Positions 26,713 through 36,436 of a stretch of DNA of 64,000 nucleotides are shown here, in pieces. The DNA is from Thomasclavelia ramosa DSM 1402 (GTDB lineage: Bacteria > Bacillota_I > Bacilli_A > Erysipelotrichales > Coprobacillaceae): positions 2,046,001-2,110,000 of the forward strand of contig NZ_CP036346.1 of assembly GCF_014131695.1 (NCBI RefSeq), written 5' to 3'. The notes under the pieces were generated by a model that had not been told where the DNA came from, did not search any database, and saw only the letters and a program-made list of their open reading frames with translations. Position 1 is the first letter of the stretch. Every line of letters begins with the position of its first letter. The position numbers and the translations under genes were made by a program.

Positions 26713-28053
26713 CTACTTATCGATGTATCTATTAGTCCACCTTTCTTTTTTTAAACCATACATAATCCCAATCAAATCAGCTAAAAACCAGCCAATTGGA
26801 ATTGCCCACCAAATCGCCAAAGTTCCAAATAATGGTGCTAAAAGATATGCTAAAACAACACGTGTCCCTAGCGAAATAACAGTTAAAACTACAGAAATTC
26901 CTGGTTTACCAACCCCACGATAATAACCATACAATAAAAATAAACATCCAATTCCTAAATAACAAGCACCTTCAATTCTTAGATACTGAGCCCCTTGATA
27001 GATAATTTCAGACTTTGAAGATTCTATGAAGATCAGCATTAGCTTATCAGCAAAGATAAAGACTAAGGCAGAAATAAAAATACAAAAGATAGAAGCCATT
27101 ACAACTGCTACTTTAAATCCTTTATGTATTCGTTCTTCTAATCCTGCTCCTTTATTTTGAGCAATATAGGTTGAAAAAGCATTACCAAAATCTTGAACTG
27201 GCATATAAGCAAATGAATCAATCTTTACAGCAGCAGCAAAAGCTGACATCGTTACTAAACCAAAACTATTTACTAACCCTTGAATCATTAAAATCCCAAA
27301 ATTCATTACTGATTGCTGGATACAAGTTAATAATGAGTACGCTTTGATTTTCTCAAATATTTCACGTTCAAAATGCCAATGTTTTCGTTGCGGTAACAAT
27401 TCTTTTTGACTTAGAAAGACATAAAGCATGATACCAATAGCACTAAAAGCTTGGGCAATCAATGTCGCAACAGCAGCTCCAGCTACCCCCATTGCAACTT
27501 CTGCCACTAAATAAATATCTAATCCAATATTTATAATTGATGCTAATGCTAGAAAGATCAATGGGATTTTAGAATTTCCCAAAGCTCTTAATAGCGAGGA
27601 AAAATAATTGTAAATAAAAGTAAAAACTAGACCTAGAAAAATTATAAACAAATATTGATGGGTATCCGTAAAAATATCCCTAGGAATATTCATAAAATTT
27701 AAAATTAGATCAATTGCTAAAAGACAAACTATTTCTAATCCAATTGAAAAAATGCCGATTCCTACAAAAGAGACAAAAAAAGATGTTTTCATTTTATCTA
27801 ATTGTTTAGCCCCATAGAACATCGAAAATAAAATTCCACTCCCCATGCAAAGACCTAAGATAATGGAAGTTAAAAAAGTCATAATCGTAAAAGATGAGCC
27901 AACTGCTGCCAGAGCATCAGTTCCGATATAATGTCCAACAATAAAAGTATCAGCTACATTATAAAGCTGCTGTAAAAGATTTCCTAAGATCATTGGAATT
28001 GAAAATTTAATTAATGCCCTGGTAATATTTCCTTCTGTTAATTTCCCTATCAT
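26713..28053 (-). CDS. MATE-family multidrug/cation antiporter
   Basis: The 446-residue membrane protein has about twelve helices in two homologous halves. It starts KLTEGNITRALIKFSIPMILGNLLQQLYNVADTFIVGHYIG, the classic MatE first-helix pattern, and has the mirrored second half from about residue 235 (IQQSVMNFGILMIQGLVNSFG). MATE proteins export drugs or cationic metabolites using Na+ or H+ gradients; the substrate cannot be told. It is transcribed divergently from the second GH1 gene. A frame at 26723-26923 on the plus strand is a shadow. Confidence 0.92.
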   Translation of the reverse strand: MIGKLTEGNITRALIKFSIPMILGNLLQQLYNVADTFIVGHYIGTDALAAVGSSFTIMTFLTSIILGLCMGSGILFSMFYGAKQLDKMKTSFFVSFVGIGIFSIGLEIVCLLAIDLILNFMNIPRDIFTDTHQYLFIIFLGLVFTFIYNYFSSLLRALGNSKIPLIFLALASIINIGLDIYLVAEVAMGVAGAAVATLIAQAFSAIGIMLYVFLSQKELLPQRKHWHFEREIFEKIKAYSLLTCIQQSVMNFGILMIQGLVNSFGLVTMSAFAAAVKIDSFAYMPVQDFGNAFSTYIAQNKGAGLEERIHKGFKVAVVMASIFCIFISALVFIFADKLMLIFIESSKSEIIYQGAQYLRIEGACYLGIGCLFLLYGYYRGVGKPGISVVLTVISLGTRVVLAYLLAPLFGTLAIWWAIPIGWFLADLIGIMYGLKKERWTNRYIDK

Positions 28054-28170
28054 AAAATCACCCCATTACTTACATAATAAATATATCATCCAATAAAGTC
28101 AATTAAAGAAAATTATGTAAGATATTTATCATTCTTATCATTATTTCCGTTATCTTTATTGATTTCGTAG

Positions 28171-28204
28171 TATAATATATTTATAAATAAGGAGGTCGAT
28201 ATAG
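28171..28204 (+). promoter_or_regulatory. -10 box and ribosome site of the second GH1 gene
   Basis: TATAAT at 28171-28176 with a poor -35 match upstream, followed by TAAGGAGG (28188-28195) and the ATG at 28205. The transcript leader would be only about 20 bases. Confidence 0.55.
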
Positions 28205-29638
<1,434 letters not shown>

Positions 29639-29642
29639 ATGT

Positions 29643-29671
29643 AAAACGGTATGGACAGTCATACCGTTTTA
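29643..29671 (+). terminator. Intrinsic terminator of the second GH1 gene
   Basis: AAAACGGTATG (29643-29653) pairs with CATACCGTTTT (29660-29670), an 11-bp stem with a six-base loop and the T-run inside the 3' arm. Confidence 0.85.
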
Positions 29672-29711
29672 TTATGCAACTATTTTTAACATTCAAGGCA
29701 ACTTTGATTGA

Positions 29712-29739
29712 TAGACAATAATTGATTTTAACGTATAAT
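29712..29739 (+). promoter_or_regulatory. Promoter of the XRE-AbrB/ABC operon
   Basis: TAGACA (29712-29717), 16 bases, TATAAT (29734-29739). The AGGAGG ribosome site at 29749 follows almost at once, so the leader is very short. Confidence 0.55.
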
Positions 29740-29764
29740 CCTAAATATAGGAGGTATGAAAAAT

Positions 29765-30193
29765 ATGCTTAGTACGAATCTCGTTTGGCTTAGAAAACAT
29801 TATCAATATACTCAAGAAGAAATTGCACAGCAAGTTGGTGTATCACGTCAATCTGTAGCAAAATGGGAAAGCGGTGAATCATTGCCTGATATTGACAGCT
29901 GTATGGCATTGGCAAAAATATACAATGTAACAATTGATAATTTAATCAATCATGATGAAGATGATGCTGGAATCGTAATTCCTCCCAAAGGAAAACATTT
30001 TTTTGGAGCAGTTACTGTTGGTGAACGTGGACAAATCGTAATTCCTCAAGAAGCACGTCGAATCTTTAAAATTTCCGCTGGTGATAAAATTTTGATCCTT
30101 GGTGATGAAGAACGTGGTCTAGCTATTGTCCATCAGCGTGATGTTATTAACTTTGTTAGTGAATTAGGAGTACCCAAAAATGAAAAGGACTGA
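29765..30193 (+). CDS. XRE helix-turn-helix/AbrB-fold fusion regulator
   Basis: The 142-residue DNA-binding protein has two domains. Residues about 3-57 are an XRE HTH (NLVWLRKHYQYTQEEIAQQ, VSRQSVAKWESGESLPD). Residues about 80-125 are an AbrB/MazE/SpoVT-type swapped-hairpin barrel (VGERGQIVIPQEARRIFKIS, DKILILGDEERGLAIV). Both domains could bind DNA. The start at 29765 is ten bases after AGGAGG; the ATG at 29756 is too close to it. It lies five bases before an ABC exporter pair and is probably its local regulator (inference from position). Confidence 0.88.
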   Translation: MLSTNLVWLRKHYQYTQEEIAQQVGVSRQSVAKWESGESLPDIDSCMALAKIYNVTIDNLINHDEDDAGIVIPPKGKHFFGAVTVGERGQIVIPQEARRIFKISAGDKILILGDEERGLAIVHQRDVINFVSELGVPKNEKD

Positions 30194-30198
30194 TTATC

Positions 30199-30948
30199 AT
30201 GGAAATGATTGAAATTAAAAATTTAACAAAAAAATATAATGATAAACTTGCTGTTGATAATTTAAATCTATCAATCAAACAAGGAAAATTACTAGCTCTA
30301 TTGGGAGTAAATGGAGCCGGTAAAACTACTACACTCAAAATGTTATCGGGTTTGATTCAACCAACAAGCGGTGATGCTAGAATCAATAACTATAGCATTG
30401 TTAATGAAAGCCTCTTTGTTAAAGAGCTTATCGCCGTTTCACCCCAAGAAACTGCAATCGCACCGAATTTAACCGTTAGAGAAAATTTGGAATTAATGGC
30501 GGAAATCCATGGTTTTAAAAAAACTTTAATCAATAACAAAGTCATCGAAATGATTACCGCTTTTAATTTGAAAGATGTTGCTGCTAAAAAAAGTAAAAAA
30601 CTATCGGGTGGTTATCAACGGCGCTTAAGTATTGCTATGGCCCTAATTAGTGAGCCACAAATTTTATTTTTAGATGAGCCAACACTAGGACTTGATATTT
30701 TAGCCAGAGAACAATTATGGCGCACAATAAAAGCACTAAAAGGTAAGATTACTATCATTTTAACTACCCATTATCTCGAAGAAGCCGAAGCTTTATCAGA
30801 TTATGTTTGTATTATGAAAGATGGTAAAATCAAAGCCCTGGGAACCACAAATGAACTAATTAAATTCGCCAAGACAACCAGCTTTGAAGATGCCTTTATA
30901 AAACTTGCAACAGGAGGAACTGAAAATGAGAACATGGGCCTTTGCTAA
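30199..30948 (+). CDS. ABC transporter ATP-binding protein
   Basis: The 249-residue ATPase has Walker A GVNGAGKTTTLKML (about 36-49), Q-loop (SPQETAIAPNLTVREN), signature KLSGGYQRRLSIAMAL (about 134-149), Walker B ILFLDEPTLGLD (about 154-165) and the switch His in TTHYLEEAEAL. It is typical of the ABC-2/NatA/DrrA exporter class. The gene overlaps the permease gene by 23 bases and follows the XRE-AbrB regulator, making a three-gene unit. The substrate (drug, lipid or peptide) is unknown. Confidence 0.95.
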   Translation: MEMIEIKNLTKKYNDKLAVDNLNLSIKQGKLLALLGVNGAGKTTTLKMLSGLIQPTSGDARINNYSIVNESLFVKELIAVSPQETAIAPNLTVRENLELMAEIHGFKKTLINNKVIEMITAFNLKDVAAKKSKKLSGGYQRRLSIAMALISEPQILFLDEPTLGLDILAREQLWRTIKALKGKITIILTTHYLEEAEALSDYVCIMKDGKIKALGTTNELIKFAKTTSFEDAFIKLATGGTENENMGLC

Positions 30949-31657
30949 AAGAACCACAAAAGAAATTTTACGTGACCCTATTAATATTATTTTTGGTTTA
31001 GGTTTTCCAATCGTTATCTTGTTACTATTGACAACAATCCAAAAAAATATTCCAGCCACTCCTTTTTCACTAAAACAATTAACACCAGGAATTGCAGTAT
31101 TTGGCTTGTCCTTCTTATCATTATTTTCAGCTACATTGATCTCTCGTGATCGAATGTCATCATTATTAGCACGATTATTTACTACTCCTATGACAGCTAA
31201 AGATTATATTTTGGGATATACTTTACCATTAATACCAATGGCCTTGATACAGACTTTACTTTGCTATCTAGCAGCATTTTATCTAGGTTTAAAAATAACA
31301 CCTGATGTCATTATTGCCATCTTATGTACAATCCCCATTTCAATTATTTTTATTACAATCGGCTTATTTTGTGGCACTATTTTTAATGATAGACAAGTCG
31401 GAGGAATCTGTGGTGCCTTATTAACTAATCTTACCGCGTGGCTAAGTGGGACATGGTTTAGTTTAGATTTAATTGGAGGCTTGTTTAAAGATATTGCGTA
31501 TTGTTTTCCTTTTGTCCATGCTGTAGATATGGCACGAGATGGCTTAAATGCGAATTATCACGCAATGCCTAATAATTTATTCTGGGTTTTAAGCTACGCT
31601 GGACTCCTCTTAATTGCAGCTGTTTCATTATTTAAATATAAAATGAAACATAATTAA
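30926..31657 (+). CDS. ABC-2 type permease
   Basis: The 243-residue membrane protein has six predicted helices (for example FGLGFPIVILLLL, GIAVFGLSFLSLFSATLIS, YTLPLIPMALIQTLLCYLAAFYLGL). It has the ABC-2 pattern of a soluble N-terminal stretch MRTWAFAKRTTKEILRDP followed by RDRMSSLLARLFTTPM between helices 2 and 3. I chose the ATG at 30926 after AGGAGG (spacing eight); the open frame begins seven codons earlier. It partners the ATPase upstream in a heteromeric exporter. Confidence 0.9.
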   Translation: MRTWAFAKRTTKEILRDPINIIFGLGFPIVILLLLTTIQKNIPATPFSLKQLTPGIAVFGLSFLSLFSATLISRDRMSSLLARLFTTPMTAKDYILGYTLPLIPMALIQTLLCYLAAFYLGLKITPDVIIAILCTIPISIIFITIGLFCGTIFNDRQVGGICGALLTNLTAWLSGTWFSLDLIGGLFKDIAYCFPFVHAVDMARDGLNANYHAMPNNLFWVLSYAGLLLIAAVSLFKYKMKHN

Positions 31658-31678
31658 AAAACTCTTTTTGAGTTTTTT
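31656..31678 (+). terminator. Intrinsic terminator of the ABC operon (bidirectional)
   Basis: AAAAAACTC (31656-31664) and GAGTTTTTT (31670-31678) around TTTTT. The A/T symmetry means it could also stop transcription from the minus-strand glycosylase gene. Confidence 0.8.
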
Positions 31679-31694
31679 GCTTTCTATTAATATA

Positions 31695-32177
31695 TTATAA
31701 CGATTTTATTTCTTTCCAAAAACTAATTAATTTCGTCAAAGAATAACTCGCATTAGCTGGTGAACTTGATGGTAACTTAGTAACAGGAAGATCAATAATT
31801 TCATCGAAATAGCGATGATACAATCTATCTGCTAAGTTCCCATTTGTATAAATATGCGTAATTTGACTTTGATCAATGATTTTCTTTAGATCATTGACTT
31901 CAACATTTGTAATACTACTATCACTCGAACCTTTGATTTCACAACTAGCAATTACATCCCACACAGCTATATGTTGATTTATTAAAAATTCTTTCTTTTC
32001 AATAATAGTCTCTGGTAATTCAGTATTATAAATATTTGCAAGAATTTTCCAAAAACGATTCTGCGGATGATGATAAAAAAAGTTGGCCTCCCGCGATTTT
32101 ACTGATGGAAAAGAACCTAAAATTAATATTTTAGAACTTTTATTATATACAGGTTCAATTAAATGATATTCTCTCAT
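31695..32177 (-). CDS. DNA-deoxyinosine/uracil glycosylase (UDG superfamily family 6)
   Basis: The 160-residue protein fits the hypoxanthine-DNA glycosylase group of the UDG superfamily, which removes deaminated bases. The first catalytic-region motif is LILGSFPSVKSREANFFYHHPQNRFW (about residues 18-43), the middle region is AVWDVIASCEIKGSSDSSITN, and the second motif is LPSSSPANA (about 137-145). The length is right for the family. It is isolated, between an exporter operon and a DMT transporter on the same strand (12-base gap, so it may be co-transcribed with the latter). Confidence 0.85.
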   Translation of the reverse strand: MREYHLIEPVYNKSSKILILGSFPSVKSREANFFYHHPQNRFWKILANIYNTELPETIIEKKEFLINQHIAVWDVIASCEIKGSSDSSITNVEVNDLKKIIDQSQITHIYTNGNLADRLYHRYFDEIIDLPVTKLPSSSPANASYSLTKLISFWKEIKSL

Positions 32178-32189
32178 AATTCCCTCCCT

Positions 32190-33047
32190 TTAAATCAATA
32201 ATAACATTGTTCCTGCAACGATCAAAATCAATCCCGCCACAGCCTTTTTTGACAAAGACTCTTTTAAAACAAAATACGAAAAGATAATTGTGACGATGAT
32301 ACTCAGTTTATCGATTGGAACCACAATACTAGCCTCCCCTAATTGCAACGCTTTATAATAACAGATCCATGATAAACCTGTTGTAATTCCAGAAGAAAAT
32401 AAAAAAAGCCAATTCTTTTTTGTAATTTCTTTAATTGTATGATAACTTCGCTGATAAAAAACAATCCCCCAAGCCATAATCAATACTACCGCTGTACGAA
32501 TAAAAGTTCCCAGATTACTATCAATATTAAGCATTGCAATCTTAGCAATTATAGCCGTCAAAGAAGCAAATAAAGCTGAAGCCAAGGCAAATAATAGCCA
32601 ATGGTTATTTGTCACTTTATTTACAACCTGCTTTTTTTCAATCATCATATAAGTTCCTAAAGACATAATTATCATAGAAATTATTTTAAGCATAGTAATT
32701 TTTTCGTCAAAGAAAATAAATGCTAACAGCATCGTTAAAATTGTACTACTTTTATCAATTGGTGTAACTTTGTTAACATCTCCTAATTGTAGTGCCTTAA
32801 AATAACATAACCATGATAATCCAGTTGCAATTCCAGAAAAACATAAAACCAATACTGTATTACTATCAATATATTTTAATTGTTCCTGGGTTCCAGCAAA
32901 TAAGACCATTATCCATGAAAAAATTAAAACAATTATTGTCCTTAATGCTGTTGCTAAAGAAGAATCAACATTCTTCAAACCAATTTTTGCAAGAACTGCA
33001 GTAACCCCAGCAAATAAAGCTGATAGACAAGCTAATCCAATCCACAC
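32190..33047 (-). CDS. EamA/DMT-family transporter
   Basis: The 285-residue polytopic protein has two EamA repeats (about 1-135 and 150-285). The repeats share near-identical motifs: IDKSSTILTMLLAFIFFDEK and IDKLSIIVTIIFSYFVLKES, and GLSWLCYFKALQLGDVNKVTP and GLSWICYYKALQLGEASIVVP. I chose a GTG at 33045-33047 (VWIGLACLSALFAG) after AGGGGGAAAC. The longer open frame begins at 33116 inside a terminator hairpin and is unlikely. The substrate is unknown. Confidence 0.85.
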   Translation of the reverse strand: MWIGLACLSALFAGVTAVLAKIGLKNVDSSLATALRTIIVLIFSWIMVLFAGTQEQLKYIDSNTVLVLCFSGIATGLSWLCYFKALQLGDVNKVTPIDKSSTILTMLLAFIFFDEKITMLKIISMIIMSLGTYMMIEKKQVVNKVTNNHWLLFALASALFASLTAIIAKIAMLNIDSNLGTFIRTAVVLIMAWGIVFYQRSYHTIKEITKKNWLFLFSSGITTGLSWICYYKALQLGEASIVVPIDKLSIIVTIIFSYFVLKESLSKKAVAGLILIVAGTMLLLI

Positions 33048-33099
33048 CCTAAGTTTCCCCCTATACTTATTATATTTATATTTTACCGCAATTAACAAA

Positions 33100-33127
33100 A
33101 AAGAAAAGTGAAACAAACTGTTTCACT
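33100..33127 (-). terminator. Intrinsic terminator of the potassium operon
   Basis: On the minus strand AGTGAAACAG and the complementary TTGTTTCACT (33107-33127) form a perfect hairpin, then TTTTCTTTTTTG. It lies just after the kdpE stop. Confidence 0.8.
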
Positions 33128-33131
33128 CATA

Positions 33132-33830
33132 TTATTCAATTCGTAACATTCGGTATCCAACTCCAACATGGGTCTGAATATATTTAGGATGCGTAGGATC
33201 TAATTCTATTTTTTTACGAAGCGTAGCCATAAATACTCTTAATGAGGCAACATCACTCTCTAAAGTACTCCCCCAAATTTCTTTAGTAATATATGTATGT
33301 GTTAATACTTTGCCAACATTTCTTGAGAGAAGGCACAGCAACTTATATTCAATCGGTGTTAAATGCAGTTCTTGCTGATCTAAATATGCACATCCGCCAG
33401 CGTAATCAATTTTTAGATCACCATTAACAAAATCACTACTTTCTATATTTTGACTTTGATTATAATTAAGCCGTCTTAAAATAACACGTAATCTTGCTAA
33501 AAGTTCCTCAACTGAAAAAGGTTTGGTCAAATAATCATCAGCCCCAGCATCAAGAGCCTCAATTTTATCACGATCTTCACTTCGAGCACTAATAACGATT
33601 ATTGGCATATTTGTCCAAGTACGTACTTTTTTTATAATTTCAACCCCATCTAAATCAGGCAGCCCAAGATCCAACAGCATTATATCCGGTTTTTGTGAAG
33701 CAGTTTCAATAATTGCTTGTTTTCCCGTTTGTGAAGTATGATATTTATAATCATGAGTTTCTAAAGTTGTAGCAATCAAATTTCTAACTGCGTTATCATC
33801 TTCTACAACTAATACAAATGGCTTATTCAT
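33132..33830 (-). CDS. kdpE: KdpE-like OmpR-family response regulator
   Basis: The 232-residue protein has a receiver domain (VLVVEDDNAVRN at the N-terminus, phospho-Asp in MLLDLGLPDLDG near 52, conserved Lys in LTKPFSVEEL). It also has an OmpR winged helix (LTPIEYKLLCLLSRNVGKVLTHTYITKEIWG, ending YIQTHVGVGYRM), closely KdpE-like. I chose the ATG at 33828-33830, seven bases after AAGGAGG; it overlaps the end of kdpD by eight bases. It is predicted to activate potassium uptake genes; here the only such genes next to it are trkA and trkH. Confidence 0.9.
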   Translation of the reverse strand: MNKPFVLVVEDDNAVRNLIATTLETHDYKYHTSQTGKQAIIETASQKPDIMLLDLGLPDLDGVEIIKKVRTWTNMPIIVISARSEDRDKIEALDAGADDYLTKPFSVEELLARLRVILRRLNYNQSQNIESSDFVNGDLKIDYAGGCAYLDQQELHLTPIEYKLLCLLSRNVGKVLTHTYITKEIWGSTLESDVASLRVFMATLRKKIELDPTHPKYIQTHVGVGYRMLRIE

Positions 33831-35742
33831 GTATTTCAACCTCCTTAATCGGCAATGTAAAACTAAAAATCGTTCCGTGAGGAATATTGTCCTTAACTGC
33901 AATATTACCACCATGCGCTACAATAATAGCTTTACACAAAGCTAACCCTAAACCAAGTCCGCGACGTCCGTCAATAACCTCATGCTTTACAGTATAAAAC
34001 ATTTCAAAAAGTTTTTCTTTGTCCTTATCACTGATTCCTGCTCCATCATCAGCAATTTGAATTTCTACAAAATCTTTATGCTTAAAGGTTTCAATACTAA
34101 TCATTGAACCTTTTGGTGTATATTTAATTGCATTGTCAACAATATTTATAATTACTTGAATTATTAAGCCAGCATCTATTTTTGCTAAAATAAATTCATC
34201 ATTAGCCTTTACCTCAATACGGTGTTCATCCTTTTTATGACTAATATGATTCAATGCCTCATTTATAACTTCCTCAATAAGTTCTGTTTCTAAATGCAGA
34301 TTCATTTTGCCATCTTCAATTCTTGTAACTGAAAGAAGATTTTCAACCAGATTAATCAACCATAATGAATCATCGTAGATTACTTCGTATAACTGCATTT
34401 TTTTATTTTCATCTAAGCTGCCGCTATTATTTATCAGTACACTTGCATTACCAGAAATACTAGTTAATGGTGTTCGTAAATCATGCGAAATTGAACGTAA
34501 TAAATTTGCACGCAACCGCTCATTTTTAGCTTCAATTGCAGCTTCTTCTTTCTTTTGGTTAAAAAACTCTTTTTCTAGAGCTAAAGCACATTCACCAACG
34601 ATTGATAGTACTAAATTATTTTCAAAAGCATCAAGAATAACATCTTCTAAAATTATTACTACTACACCATAAATATCATTAGTACTAGCAAGCGGTAAAT
34701 AGTAATTCTTAGCTTGATATGTTTTATTATTCTGGTAGACCCAGTGAACATTAGTTTCAATCTCATCACAATCATGAACAGTCATATTATTATGATGAAA
34801 GACTTCATGTAAAATCGTATCATTTTCAGTAATTTGATAAATCATCACTGATTTATTTAATAATTTAACAATTTGTTTAGCTGCCGTTTCTTTAATTCCT
34901 GCAATACTTTTTTCTTTTTGCAAAAGACGATTTGTCTCTAATAGAACTTTTGTACGATATGCATGTTGAGCAGACTGTTTTGCCTGCTGTTTTATCCTTA
35001 TTGCTAAAGTACTCGTAATAAAAGCGGCTATCAGCATAATTGCAAAGGTTACAGGATAACCAGAACCATAGGCTGCTAAAGTAAAACGTGGATTAGTAAA
35101 CATAAAGTTAAAAATTAAAACACTTAAAATCGATGATACAAGACTATAAATACGGTTAGATGTAGTTATAGCAGTAATTAAAACACTTAAAATATAAACT
35201 GTAATTGTATTTGCTTCACTAAAACCTAAATGATGGAATAATATCCCTATCAGGGTTGCTATCAACAGAATAAATATTGAAATAGCTAAATCTTTACCCT
35301 TAACAACAAAATTAAAATCTCTTTGCTTTGATTTATCTTTCCCCGTATTTTGATGATAGACAATATTAATATCCAAATCTTTTAGTAAATTTAATAATTT
35401 CTTATCTAGCCTTGAACTAAATAAATGTTTCCTGTCCTTTTGACTATGTCCAAAAAACACTTTAGTTACTTTAGCATTTTTGCAAAATTCATTAATTTGA
35501 TAAGCAATATCTAAACCAAAAGCTGTTTCGATATTAGCACCTAACTTTCTAGCCAAATTAGTATTATATTGGAGTCTTTCGCGATCATCCTTACTAATTT
35601 TTGAATTATCTGGTGTTTCAACATATAAAGCAGTAAAAATTGCTTTATTTTCATGTGCTACAGCAGCAGCCATTTTAATCACATCAGGATTAGAAGTAGA
35701 TGAAGAAAGACATAGTAGAATATGTTCTTGTTGATTAATCAT
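33823..35742 (-). CDS. kdpD: KdpD-like sensor kinase without the N-terminal sensor domain
   Basis: Membrane histidine kinase of 639 residues against about 890 in E. coli KdpD. It begins directly with the USP-like domain (HILLCLSSSTSNPDVIKMAAAVA, about 7-130). Next are the four DUF4118 helices (about 150-260) and a GAF-like region (about 270-400). HisKA follows, with the phospho-His in LRSISHDLRTPLTSISG (near 418), then HATPase_c (NIVDNAIKYTP, ADDGAGIS, RRGLGLGLALC). The roughly 230-residue KdpD domain with its Walker-type GKT site, common at the N-terminus, is absent; no start further upstream is possible within the operon spacing. It is followed by kdpE with overlap and preceded by trkA (39-base gap). 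Confidence 0.9.
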   Translation of the reverse strand: MINQQEHILLCLSSSTSNPDVIKMAAAVAHENKAIFTALYVETPDNSKISKDDRERLQYNTNLARKLGANIETAFGLDIAYQINEFCKNAKVTKVFFGHSQKDRKHLFSSRLDKKLLNLLKDLDINIVYHQNTGKDKSKQRDFNFVVKGKDLAISIFILLIATLIGILFHHLGFSEANTITVYILSVLITAITTSNRIYSLVSSILSVLIFNFMFTNPRFTLAAYGSGYPVTFAIMLIAAFITSTLAIRIKQQAKQSAQHAYRTKVLLETNRLLQKEKSIAGIKETAAKQIVKLLNKSVMIYQITENDTILHEVFHHNNMTVHDCDEIETNVHWVYQNNKTYQAKNYYLPLASTNDIYGVVVIILEDVILDAFENNLVLSIVGECALALEKEFFNQKKEEAAIEAKNERLRANLLRSISHDLRTPLTSISGNASVLINNSGSLDENKKMQLYEVIYDDSLWLINLVENLLSVTRIEDGKMNLHLETELIEEVINEALNHISHKKDEHRIEVKANDEFILAKIDAGLIIQVIINIVDNAIKYTPKGSMISIETFKHKDFVEIQIADDGAGISDKDKEKLFEMFYTVKHEVIDGRRGLGLGLALCKAIIVAHGGNIAVKDNIPHGTIFSFTLPIKEVEIHE

Positions 35743-35781
35743 AATATAACCTCACTCGGCTTATATTATAACACAATTTTG

Positions 35782-36426
35782 CTAACGCGTAATTTCTTTA
35801 ATTGATTTTGCAGTGCCCATAACAATCAATGTTTCATCAGCGGCAAATACATGATTTGTTGGTGGCAAAGGAAAAATTCTCCCATTCTTTTTAGTAGCTA
35901 AGATACTAACATGGTATCTCGTCCTAACTGCCTTTTCGATAATTGTTTTATTCAACCAGCTCTCTGGAATCTTAATTTCATAAATCGCAATATCAGGTGT
36001 TAATTCTAAATAATCAAAAACATTTTTTGCTCCATATTTAATTGCTATTTTTTCAGCAATTTCCCGTTCTGCATAAACAACATGATCAGCTCCATTGCGA
36101 AGTAATAATTTACGGTGAACATCACGACTCGCTCTGGCAATTATATATTCAGCCCCAAAATCTTTTAATAGTACAGTGATTTCTAAAGCCGTTTGAAAAT
36201 TATCGCCAACTGCAACTACACAAATATCAAAATTATTAACTCCTAAAGATTTAATAAAATCTTCATTAGTCGCATCACCGATTTGAATTTCATTAACAAT
36301 ATTAACCGCCCAATCAGCTCTTGTTTCATCTTTTTCAATTGCTAAAACAGCATTTCCTTCTTCAATAAATTTTCTTGACAAATGACGTCCAAAACGTCCT
36401 AAGCCGATTACTAATACAGATTTCAT
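35782..36426 (-). CDS. TrkA/KtrA potassium-uptake regulatory subunit
   Basis: The 214-residue cytoplasmic RCK protein has a Rossmann nucleotide site GLGRFGRHLSRKF (about 7-19) with acidic residues after strand 2 (AVLAIEKDE). A C-terminal TrkA_C/RCK_C domain covers about 135-214 (YLELTPDIAIYEIKIPESWLNKTIIEKAVR). A single RCK unit is typical of the KtrA/TrkA of KtrB/TrkH-type channels; it gates them by binding ATP/ADP or NAD(H). C-di-AMP often binds RCK_C, but that is not visible here. The gap to trkH is ten bases, so the two are an operon. Confidence 0.93.
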   Translation of the reverse strand: MKSVLVIGLGRFGRHLSRKFIEEGNAVLAIEKDETRADWAVNIVNEIQIGDATNEDFIKSLGVNNFDICVVAVGDNFQTALEITVLLKDFGAEYIIARASRDVHRKLLLRNGADHVVYAEREIAEKIAIKYGAKNVFDYLELTPDIAIYEIKIPESWLNKTIIEKAVRTRYHVSILATKKNGRIFPLPPTNHVFAADETLIVMGTAKSIKEITR

Positions 36427-36436
36427 AGTTCCTCCA

